A DNA stretch of 9,983 nt from Candidatus Poseidoniales archaeon (GTDB lineage Archaea; Thermoplasmatota; Poseidoniia; Poseidoniales; Thalassarchaeaceae). Made by a program: the position numbers and the translations under genes. The DNA is taken from NCBI GenBank assembly GCA_028821815.1, contig JAPKEY010000043.1, positions 1-9,983 on the forward strand, in the 5' to 3' direction. Under the pieces are notes generated by a model that worked only from the letters and a program-made list of their open reading frames with translations, was not told the DNA's origin and searched no databases. Below, piece after piece: positions 1-6,701 of this stretch; the stretch's first letter is position 1; each line of letters opens with the position of its first letter.

Positions 1-1
1 G

Positions 2-418
2 CTGGATAAGACTGAGATTCGTGATCTCTATATCGAACGGAATCCAACATTGGAAAACCAGACGATGTTCGCAATCGTCGAAGAAAACCATTCTCTAGCG
101 AGTGTCATTTCTTTTGTCAATCCGGATACGCATGGAGATCGGCTTCGAAATGCTTCAGATTTGGGTTTCATGGTGCGCACACGCCCGGATGAAGGAACTA
201 ACGAAGCACAAGCGATGAACTATTCCCGATTTCATCTCGCATTGAGTACAGGAGCAAATTTCATCACTACAGATTTTCCTGGCAACGATATGGAGGTCAA
301 TTATGCAACCTGGTTGCCTGAGGGGCCGGTCATGTGTAACTCTCGAACATCCCCTAGCCATTGTGACACTAGGGATATCGAACCATGGGGAAACTATACT
401 CCAATCTCAATGGGTTAA
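2..418 (+). CDS. Ca2+-dependent phosphoinositide-specific phospholipase C-like protein (C-terminal part; 5' end outside window)
   Basis: The reading frame is open from the window edge to a TAA at 416-418, so only the last 138 residues of a longer protein are visible. A TTG at 50 lies inside the frame and is unlikely to be the start. The fragment matches what I know of the C-terminal end of the PI-PLC-C1 family (Pfam PF16670). It has the segment ending in GFMVRTRPDEGTNEA, then ALSTGANFITTDFP, then a short strand, and finally two cysteines in an MCN...SHC arrangement; bacterial members typically read VRTRADADT...SGAQFVSTDYP...RCNP...C. These enzymes cleave inositol phospholipid headgroups using Ca2+ and are usually exported. 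The catalytic N-terminal half is outside the window, so activity and export cannot be judged. The stop is 3 bases before the antiporter gene, which suggests co-transcription. Confidence 0.78.
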   Translation: MDKTEIRDLYIERNPTLENQTMFAIVEENHSLASVISFVNPDTHGDRLRNASDLGFMVRTRPDEGTNEAQAMNYSRFHLALSTGANFITTDFPGNDMEVNYATWLPEGPVMCNSRTSPSHCDTRDIEPWGNYTPISMG

Positions 419-421
419 GGG

Positions 422-1648
422 ATGCCTTCATGGACGAGTTCTGCTCAGGTAGGGTTGAGTGAGATGTCCGAAGATACGGCTATCGACGAACAGGAGTTCG
501 ATGGATGGGGTGGGATGCTCGATGCCATCCATCCACTCAAGGTGAAATTAAATCTGCTTCTTTTGGCCATTCCATTGACACTCTATGCAAAATATGTAAC
601 ACATGACCCAGTGTTGACATTCGTATCCTCAATGGTCGCAATTATGCCACTCGCTTTCCTCATGGGCCAGGCAACCGAGCAAATCGCACTGCGCACGAGT
701 GAATCCGTTGGTGGTTTATTGAACGCAACATTTGGCAACGCCGCTGAAATGATTATCGCAGGCATGGCCATCTTCGCGGCTGCTGAAGCTTACTCAAACA
801 ACGATACTACCACCGGTGATGACATGGTACAGATTGTTCAAGCCTCCTTGATTGGTTCGATCCTAGGCAACCTTCTGCTTGTTCTCGGTCTCGCATTCGT
901 ATGGGGTGGCATCCATCACAAAGTGCAATCATTCTCGACGGCTGCCGTGGGTGCAAATGGCTCTCTGCTTCTCCTCGCTGTGATTACGCTTACTTTGCCT
1001 ACTGCCTACGGTTTTCTTCCGGAAGCAAGTCAAAAGACAGATGGGCTGGTGGACCTTTCACACGCGGCAGCAGTCATCCTAATCACACTGTATGGATTGT
1101 TCCTCTTATTCCAACTACGTACGCACCAGGAATTATTTGCGACCGATGGAACACATGAGCACGAAGATGCTAAAATGTCACAACGTGAGGCGATTGTCCT
1201 CCTGTTGGGAGCTACAATCATTCTCGGGTGGATGGCTGAAATTCTTGTTCACTCTGTCTCAGAAGGTGGTGAATCACTCGGACTTGAACCATTGTTCATC
1301 GGTGTCATTCTCCTACCATTCTTTGGAAATGCAGCGGAACACTTCACCGCTGTCACCGTTGCCAAACGAGACAAGATGGATTTGTCTTTTGCAATCGCTG
1401 TTGGTTCCTCAACTCAGATTGCGGTATTCGTCGCCCCACTGATGATTCTACTCGCGTGGCTGGTCAATGTCCCACTGACATTTGAGTTTGGAATGTTTGA
1501 AACAATCGCCGTATTCTTGTCGGTGTTAATCGCCAATGCAATCGCATCCGATGGAAAGAGCAATTGGCTCGAAGGCGCGATGTTGCTCGGTACCTATGCT
1601 ATCATGGCCATTGCATTTTTGCTCATTCAGGATGTGCCTACACCATGA
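422..1648 (+). CDS. Ca2+/H+ antiporter, CaxA/ChaA type
   Basis: This is an integral membrane cation/proton exchanger of the CaCA superfamily, expected to export Ca2+ in exchange for protons. The protein has 408 residues, a normal family length, and about eleven hydrophobic helices. Both CAX signature repeats are present: GGLLNATFGNAAE near residues 97-109 (acidic residue E109) and PFFGNAAEHFTAV near 299-310 (E306). The second is followed by the typical segment SFAIAVGSSTQIAVFVAP (322-339). A family-like SDGKSNWLEGAMLLGTYA stretch lies near 376-393. An acidic/His-rich loop (residues about 240-249) separates the two halves. The start is uncertain: ATG 422 lies 3 bases after the previous stop and has no clear ribosome site. 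ATG 464 would remove 14 weakly characteristic residues and has a purine-rich upstream stretch, so it is a credible alternative. The stop overlaps the next ATG. Cation specificity cannot be read from sequence alone. Confidence 0.95.
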   Translation: MPSWTSSAQVGLSEMSEDTAIDEQEFDGWGGMLDAIHPLKVKLNLLLLAIPLTLYAKYVTHDPVLTFVSSMVAIMPLAFLMGQATEQIALRTSESVGGLLNATFGNAAEMIIAGMAIFAAAEAYSNNDTTTGDDMVQIVQASLIGSILGNLLLVLGLAFVWGGIHHKVQSFSTAAVGANGSLLLLAVITLTLPTAYGFLPEASQKTDGLVDLSHAAAVILITLYGLFLLFQLRTHQELFATDGTHEHEDAKMSQREAIVLLLGATIILGWMAEILVHSVSEGGESLGLEPLFIGVILLPFFGNAAEHFTAVTVAKRDKMDLSFAIAVGSSTQIAVFVAPLMILLAWLVNVPLTFEFGMFETIAVFLSVLIANAIASDGKSNWLEGAMLLGTYAIMAIAFLLIQDVPTP

Positions 1649-2160
1649 AACGGGTGATCTTACTCATTGCTAGTGGAATCTGCGCAATACTCATGATTGG
1701 TGGAATGATTGGATACACCTACGAAGATTCAATCGAAGACGTACCTGTACCAATGACGGGGACTGCAGTGGGATTCGCGAATGAACCGCTCACAGAGAGT
1801 GCCATTCCTTCAGCACTGATCAGTCCCGAATTAACAATCACTTGGAAGGCGAATGTCTGGGTGGGATTGGTAACACAGGAAGAATACAAGCGATGCGCAC
1901 CAAGTGATGGGGTTTCAACGACATGTGGTCCTACAACGACGGATTTCGCTGCTGGTGGACCAAGTTCGAAAGAGGCGAAGACATTCACATTCGATATTGG
2001 TGATGATGTGTATTATCCGGTCGACGGACAATCGTTTGGTGGAACCGAATCTAGTGTTGATGTGGATTACAGTGTCAAGGTTACTCTGGCATGGCCAGTA
2101 ATCCTCTTTCTCGGTGCACTAGGAACTGGACTGCAGGTTCTCGGATTTCGGCTGCGTTAG
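1645..2160 (+). CDS. Hypothetical membrane protein with two membrane helices and a lumenal/extracellular domain
   Basis: The gene encodes 171 residues that I do not assign to a known family. It has a basic N-terminus (MKRV) and a hydrophobic helix at about 3-24, then an exposed region (25-145) rich in Gly, Thr, Ser and acidic residues with two cysteines (C84, C94) that could form a disulphide. A second helix lies at about 147-169 and the protein ends in RLR. By the positive-inside rule the middle region should face outside, with both ends cytoplasmic. The chosen ATG overlaps the antiporter TGA as ATGA. The same frame extends further upstream inside the antiporter gene, but that longer start would put an unlikely Arg/Cys/His-rich leader before the helix. 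The overlap implies translational coupling, so it could be an accessory protein of the transporter; that role is only an inference. Confidence 0.8.
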   Translation: MKRVILLIASGICAILMIGGMIGYTYEDSIEDVPVPMTGTAVGFANEPLTESAIPSALISPELTITWKANVWVGLVTQEEYKRCAPSDGVSTTCGPTTTDFAAGGPSSKEAKTFTFDIGDDVYYPVDGQSFGGTESSVDVDYSVKVTLAWPVILFLGALGTGLQVLGFRLR

Positions 2161-2178
2161 GAATGCTGTGGTGGACCG

Positions 2179-2694
2179 ATGACTGGGATTCGCATTGCTG
2201 TTACTGGTACCCCTGGGACCGGCAAAACCGCCTTTTGTTCGGCTTCAAACATACGTGTCATGACCATGGAAGAGATTGCTAGCAGTCATGATTGCCTCGG
2301 TGAGATCGAAGAAGATGGGGCAGCTCCAATCGATATGGAGAAATTGACTGCTACCATGACTTGGCCTGAGGGAGATACACTCCTCATCGATGGTCACCTC
2401 TCACATCTACTTCCAGTCGATGCAATCATCCTCATTCGATGTCATCCTTCAATCCTTAGGAGTCGTTTGTCAGAGCGTGATTATTCACAATCAAAAATCG
2501 ATGAGAATGTAGAGTGTGAATTAATTGGGGTCATCCCAGCAGAATGTCTAGATTTACCTTGTCTGGAACTAGATTCGGTCATTGGGATTGAGGCGATGAT
2601 TGCAAATGCAGAGCGTTGGATAACAGATGGGTTCAAACCCCGTCGACCAAACGAAGGTATTGACTGGATTGGACTAATCCATGGAGATGATTGA
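2179..2694 (+). CDS. AK6/Fap7-type adenylate kinase (P-loop NMP kinase)
   Basis: The 171-residue protein carries a Walker A loop, GTPGTGKT, at residues 10-17. It also has the AK6-like segment LLIDGHLSHLLPVDAIILIR (68-87), the arginine-rich lid-like stretch RSRLSERDYSQSKIDENVE (94-112) and a C-terminal helix. These match the archaeal/eukaryotic AK6 (hCINAP/Fap7) family, whose archaeal members are usually 160-190 residues. Members phosphorylate AMP with ATP, and in eukaryotes and some archaea the protein also binds ribosomal protein uS11 during small-subunit maturation. A purine-rich GTGGTGGA at 2168-2175 precedes the ATG by 3 bases, a short spacing. The stop abuts the next ATG, so it is probably co-translated with the phosphatidyltransferase. 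I recall this pairing from other euryarchaeal genomes but have not verified it. Assignment to the family is firm; substrate range is inferred. Confidence 0.9.
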   Translation: MTGIRIAVTGTPGTGKTAFCSASNIRVMTMEEIASSHDCLGEIEEDGAAPIDMEKLTATMTWPEGDTLLIDGHLSHLLPVDAIILIRCHPSILRSRLSERDYSQSKIDENVECELIGVIPAECLDLPCLELDSVIGIEAMIANAERWITDGFKPRRPNEGIDWIGLIHGDD

Positions 2695-3369
2695 ATGGCA
2701 TTTGAGAAGGCGAGAGGGGGTCACACACGGATGTTGAAACCAATTATCGATCGAATGTCTAATGTCGACCCGGCAACTCTAACTTGGATTAGCGTATTAT
2801 TTGCTGCAGGTAGCTGCTATCTTCTCGCCACAGCAGGTCGAGATTCAGAAGGTGGTTGGCGATTGATTGGAGCTTTTGCCTTATTGCTCGTCGCCGCAGA
2901 GTTAGATGCGCTCGATGGCGCTGTTGCAAGAGCCTATGATAAAGTGTCAAAATATGGTGATTGGTTGGATCACACAATTGATCGATTGGTTGATTTGAGT
3001 TTGTTAATCGCCATCGGAATAAACACCGCTTGGATTTCTGTCCATTGGTTGGGGTGGGCTGCCGCCACCATGACTTTGCTCGGTTCTTACATGGGTACTC
3101 AGGCTCAATCTGTGGGCCTAGGTCGTAACTACGGCGGCTTTAGTCGGGCCGATCGTCTGGTAACCACCTTTTTCGGCATCTTTTTGGCTGCAATCATGGC
3201 ATTCCAAGGCACCGCAGATATTGCAATTCCAGATACAATCTCTAATCTTGTTGGATTTGATGGAATCAATGCACTGAGCGTTGTTTTAATGATTTCATTG
3301 GCTGGTGGAATTTGGACATTTTTGACTCGTGCAGCCTCCTCTCGTAAACAACTTCTAGATGGAAAATAA
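2695..3369 (+). CDS. CDP-alcohol phosphatidyltransferase, probably an archaetidylinositol-phosphate synthase-type enzyme
   Basis: This 224-residue membrane enzyme shows the complete CDP-alcohol phosphotransferase signature: D71, D74-G75, A78-R79, G88, D92 and D96, at canonical spacing. These residues bind the metal ions and the CDP-linked lipid. About six helices are predicted (near 30-48, 55-70, 98-116, 118-134, 155-175 and 191-212). An SRADR stretch at 150-154, after the third or fourth helix, resembles the basic headgroup-binding region of inositol-phosphate-type members. The likely reaction transfers a polar alcohol, such as inositol-1-phosphate, onto CDP-archaeol in the cytoplasmic membrane. 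A serine or glycerol-phosphate headgroup cannot be excluded. The ATG directly follows the TGA of the kinase gene. An internal Met13 at 2731 is possible, but the N-terminal stretch resembles archaeal homologues. The phospholipase C-like gene four genes upstream makes an inositol-lipid role attractive but unproven. Confidence 0.88.
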   Translation: MAFEKARGGHTRMLKPIIDRMSNVDPATLTWISVLFAAGSCYLLATAGRDSEGGWRLIGAFALLLVAAELDALDGAVARAYDKVSKYGDWLDHTIDRLVDLSLLIAIGINTAWISVHWLGWAAATMTLLGSYMGTQAQSVGLGRNYGGFSRADRLVTTFFGIFLAAIMAFQGTADIAIPDTISNLVGFDGINALSVVLMISLAGGIWTFLTRAASSRKQLLDGK

Positions 3370-3382
3370 GATGCACTATTCC

Positions 3383-3402
3383 AACCCGCCTATAGGCGGG
3401 TT
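3383..3402. terminator. Perfect 20-base palindrome, possible transcription terminator or operator
   Basis: The sequence consists of arm AACCCGCC, centre TATA and arm GGCGGGTT, so it is fully self-complementary. It starts 13 bases after the phosphatidyltransferase stop and ends 55 bases before the next chosen start. As RNA it would make a strong GC-rich hairpin. It is followed by only three T residues, with no long U-tract, so it is not a textbook intrinsic terminator. A dimeric repressor site is an equally good reading. It is the clearest candidate boundary between the upstream gene set and the surface-protein gene. Confidence 0.45.
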
Positions 3403-3446
3403 TGAAGCCGTCAGACTCAAATGGGCCACAAGGACAGGCCAAAGTC

Positions 3447-3450
3447 GAGG
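3447..3450 (+). promoter_or_regulatory. Candidate ribosome binding site (GAGG) for the large surface protein
   Basis: GAGG lies 7 bases before the ATG at 3458 and can pair with the CCUC of the archaeal 16S 3' end. It supports the 3458 start, which opens directly into a signal peptide, over an in-frame ATG at 3359 that would overlap the previous gene and read through the palindrome. Confidence 0.4.
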
Positions 3451-3457
3451 CGAAGCC

Positions 3458-6400
3458 ATGCGTAAGACGAATTCTCGTGTTCCAATGCTTTTGATTACCC
3501 TGCTGCTAGGATCCCTAATCACCTGGGTTCCACCTGCTGCTGCATCTGGAGAAACCAGCGATGATGCTGAATTGCAAGCTCAAAATATTGGGGCTTATTT
3601 TGATAGTGTAACTGAAACTACGACGGTGCAATGGAGCAATATTGTCACCGAAAACTATCCATTAATGTTGCAAATGCAGGAATCTCGATATCTGGTTTAT
3701 CGACACAATGCACCACTGAATGAATCAGTGGTTGCCAATCTGAATCCCTGGGCGAATGTATCGATGTGCGCTTCGGTCAATCCGGGTGACTGTTCTGGAA
3801 TGATGTTCATGGAGACATATCCACTTCCAGCCGGAACCAACGGAACTTACTATTATGCAATTGTTTCATATTTCCAGAACAATGATGATACCGATCCATC
3901 CAACGACTACGAGTATACTCTTGATGGCACGGTATATTCACCATCTCATGCTGGTAACTATATCCACGGAGAAGCCAATGTTTCTGAAGGATTGGTCGAA
4001 CTCACCAATCAAATTACGGCTCCATTTTTCGTTCAAGCCAACTACGTTGAATCCCTTGGCGTCACAGATATCAGTTGGGTCAATCTGAATACCATCGTCC
4101 CTGACAGTCTTCCTGAAGTTGGGGAATCAGCGTATGGAATCACAGTTTATCGCCATCTTGCTTTAGCAGAGAGAGGAACTTGGGCATCAATGCCCAAGGA
4201 ACAAATTTCTCAACTTGGTGCAGGTGATACATTCTACCGATACACTGTTCCAACCAATACGGATATTGATGCATACTACTCTGTAACCTACATGTATCTC
4301 GGTTACGAAGATGTTCGGTTCTTGGGAACAAATACACTTGTCAACTCCATTCATGAAGACAATGTGGCACCTGATTCGGTTCAAGATGTAACTGCTTCAT
4401 TTGCGGCTGAACCTGCAGGAGGAACTGGGAATACAACCATTACTTGGACTGATATTGAATTTGAAACCGGCGAAACTTACCACATTTGGCGCTCTGGTTC
4501 ACCCATCAATGATACATCTGCTACTGGCGTTGAACTGGTTGGAGTTGCAGGAGACGGTGATGAATTCTATCGCCATGAAGTTGAGCGGGGAATGCTGGGA
4601 CTTGCCTACTATGCAGTGACTTCCTCGGATACAAATGGAAATCACAACAATATCGTAGCTGAAAATTCTGCATTGCAACTCGAAGATGCGGTTGAAGAAG
4701 ATACCTTCACCCCATGGGTTGCTGAACCAACCAATGTCTATGCGGAATACCTTGGAAGTGGACAAACGACCGTGACCTGGACTGATCAACTCGGTGTAGA
4801 AGGTGAGCAATATCACGTATGGAGGGCCAGTGTACGTTTGACTTCTCTTTCGAATCTAGAATTGGTGGCTGAACTGATTGCCACAGTTCCAGACTCTGTT
4901 GAAACGGTGACTGTTGGTATCGCTGATGATGTCGATGAACCTAGTTACTACTGTGTATCCAGTCTTGCACGTTACAGCCTCTCATCACAACCATACGAAG
5001 ATTTGCGCTTCATGCAGAATTGTTGGGGGCCTATTGATGAGGATACTCGAAAGCCTGACCTCGCATTCCTACAAGATGCATTGATGACGAACCAAGCGGG
5101 TGAGCAAATTACTCTGCTACGTTGGGTTAACTCAATGTCTGAATCTGGAGAAACATATCAAGTCTGGATGTGCGAAACCGACCCATTCAATGGAAACACA
5201 GCCGTCATGAGTGGCGATATCGCATTGGATGATCGTTGGATTCCAATCCTTGACCCGGTGGAAGCCTTGTACAATAACGTACCTGATTTTACAAGAACCA
5301 TTTCGCTTCCAGATAATCTCGACAAGCAGACTTGGTATGCCGTTACGATGACTGACCAATACGGCAATGCAAACACCCAATTTTCGATGTCGATGAATGC
5401 GCGCCAAGTCACAGAAGATACAACCCCTCCAGAAATAACGATTGAAGTCATTCGAACAGATGATGGGGAAGTTGTCGATGCTTTACGTGCCGGCAATTAC
5501 CGATTGCAAGTCTATTCAACTGAGCCGTTAGACTCATGGCCAATTTTAGATCTCACAACCTCTGACTATGCTGAAAATGAAGAAGGAATCGTCATCGCCG
5601 GTGAATTCTTCACCGAACGTGGTTCAACTGTTCGGATGGTAGACCTGCAAGGCTTTTCCAATGCATACCGATTTAATTTTGAAATCACAAGTGATATGCA
5701 GACAGCAGATATTCACGCGGTTATCACCATTTCAGATATGTTGCAAAATGTTGTCACTGTCGACGTCCTAGGCTGGTCAATTGATTCATTGTTACCAGCC
5801 ATTGAAGTCTATGCACCAAGTCCGGATAGTCTCTACCTTTACGGTGAACAAATTCACGTCTATGGAGCTGTATCAGATGATGTTGGAATCGCTGCTGTTG
5901 AAATCAAATTCCGCTACTATGAAAACAATCTCATGCGAGAAACTGAATGGACCGCAGTGACAGATTTGACCACTTATTCTACTGGTGACAATACGATGGT
6001 CTTTGAATTGTGGGAGCCGGCATCAACATTCCATGACTTAGGAATGAATCAACGTGTGTACATTCGTGTCACAGATATATCAGGTAACGAAAAAGAATGG
6101 AATACTCAATTCACGGTTGACAATTGTGTTCGCACCATTGTAAACTACGAATCAGCATGTATTGGGCAAAGTGTGTTTGAACCCCCTCAGGAGATTGAAA
6201 CTGCTGAAGAAAGTTACTACGAAGGTGTGTATCTGATGGTTTATGCCCTCGGTGGAATCAATGTCATTCTCCTGATTCTTACAATGATGAGTGTCCTAAT
6301 GGCTTCAGGTGATGGCAAGAAAAAGAAGAGTGAAGATGACGATGAAGACCAGTGGATGCGGGAATTCATGGGTGGTGGAGATAGTGCTGAATCTGGTTCT

Positions 6401-6667
6401 GCTGGTACCGGTGACTTGGATTCTTCCCCTGAGAGGGATCTGTCGGAGACGGAATCGGTCACTGCTGAAGAAGACCCGTTTGCAGCATCTGAAGGTCGAG
6501 ATCGAAAGCGTCGAACCAAGAAGAAATCTGATGATACCGAAGTGGTAGATGATGATGATGATGATGAGTTTGACGATGATGATGACGAGTGGGACGATGA
6601 CGATGGACCAAAGAAAAAAACAGTTCGTAAGACAGTTAAGCGCAAGAGTATCAAGCGTAGGAAGTAA
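3458..6667 (+). CDS. Large exported surface protein with FN3/Ig-like domains, one membrane helix and a poly-Asp/basic cytoplasmic tail
   Basis: The protein has 1069 residues from the chosen start. Residues 1-31 form a Sec signal peptide (basic MRKTNSR, hydrophobic core, small residues before Gly-Glu). The ectodomain contains about five diverged fibronectin-III-like units near 43-140, 188-290, 305-400, 420-515 and 533-645. They are recognisable by recurring W-(T/S/V)-(D/N) strands and a Y-x-(V/I)-(W/Y)-R strand, for example YHIWRSG, YHVWRAS and YQVWMCE. Two Ig-like units follow (about 657-770 and 777-890); the second has the VSDDVGIAAVEIKF and VTDISGNE strands usual in bacterial/archaeal Ig modules. 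Several N-x-S/T sequons lie in the first half. One helix (924-950) anchors it. The cytoplasmic tail (951-1069) alternates Lys-rich and acidic blocks, has a 19-residue nearly all-acidic run (1031-1049) and ends in a Lys/Arg cluster. It is probably a cell-surface adhesion or envelope protein; the ligand is unknown. An in-frame ATG at 3359 is less likely. Confidence 0.85.
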   Translation: MRKTNSRVPMLLITLLLGSLITWVPPAAASGETSDDAELQAQNIGAYFDSVTETTTVQWSNIVTENYPLMLQMQESRYLVYRHNAPLNESVVANLNPWANVSMCASVNPGDCSGMMFMETYPLPAGTNGTYYYAIVSYFQNNDDTDPSNDYEYTLDGTVYSPSHAGNYIHGEANVSEGLVELTNQITAPFFVQANYVESLGVTDISWVNLNTIVPDSLPEVGESAYGITVYRHLALAERGTWASMPKEQISQLGAGDTFYRYTVPTNTDIDAYYSVTYMYLGYEDVRFLGTNTLVNSIHEDNVAPDSVQDVTASFAAEPAGGTGNTTITWTDIEFETGETYHIWRSGSPINDTSATGVELVGVAGDGDEFYRHEVERGMLGLAYYAVTSSDTNGNHNNIVAENSALQLEDAVEEDTFTPWVAEPTNVYAEYLGSGQTTVTWTDQLGVEGEQYHVWRASVRLTSLSNLELVAELIATVPDSVETVTVGIADDVDEPSYYCVSSLARYSLSSQPYEDLRFMQNCWGPIDEDTRKPDLAFLQDALMTNQAGEQITLLRWVNSMSESGETYQVWMCETDPFNGNTAVMSGDIALDDRWIPILDPVEALYNNVPDFTRTISLPDNLDKQTWYAVTMTDQYGNANTQFSMSMNARQVTEDTTPPEITIEVIRTDDGEVVDALRAGNYRLQVYSTEPLDSWPILDLTTSDYAENEEGIVIAGEFFTERGSTVRMVDLQGFSNAYRFNFEITSDMQTADIHAVITISDMLQNVVTVDVLGWSIDSLLPAIEVYAPSPDSLYLYGEQIHVYGAVSDDVGIAAVEIKFRYYENNLMRETEWTAVTDLTTYSTGDNTMVFELWEPASTFHDLGMNQRVYIRVTDISGNEKEWNTQFTVDNCVRTIVNYESACIGQSVFEPPQEIETAEESYYEGVYLMVYALGGINVILLILTMMSVLMASGDGKKKKSEDDDEDQWMREFMGGGDSAESGSAGTGDLDSSPERDLSETESVTAEEDPFAASEGRDRKRRTKKKSDDTEVVDDDDDDEFDDDDDEWDDDDGPKKKTVRKTVKRKSIKRRK
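6548..6604 (+). repeat. GAT-rich low-complexity tract encoding a poly-Asp run
   Basis: Six consecutive GAT codons are followed by further GAT/GAC/GAG codons, giving a 19-residue run that is all Asp/Glu except one Phe and one Trp. It lies in frame inside the cytoplasmic tail of the surface protein. A pure trinucleotide stretch like this can vary in length by slippage. The mixture of GAC and GAG codons beyond the first six suggests the acidic character is selected rather than a simple expansion. Confidence 0.85.
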
Positions 6668-6676
6668 GGGCCCGGT

Positions 6677-6701
6677 GGTCACCTGTTCGGAATGGGTGAC
6701 C
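6677..6701 (+). other. Inverted repeat enclosing the start codon of the helical-protein gene
   Basis: GGTCACC at 6677-6683 is complementary to GGTGACC at 6695-6701, leaving an 11-base loop whose last three bases are the ATG at 6692. In mRNA this could mask or present the start codon. Inverted repeats of this size arise by chance several times in 10 kb, so functional status is doubtful. Confidence 0.25.

Noticed and set aside
1564..1644. Extended start for the two-helix protein inside the antiporter gene
   Set aside because: It adds a low-plausibility leader and an 85-base overlap, whereas the ATGA overlap at 1645 opens directly into a membrane helix.
3359..3457. Upstream in-frame ATG for the large surface protein
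   Set aside because: It overlaps the phosphatidyltransferase stop, reads through the palindrome, and would put 33 non-hydrophobic residues before a clear signal peptide. The ATG at 3458 has a GAGG 7 bases upstream.
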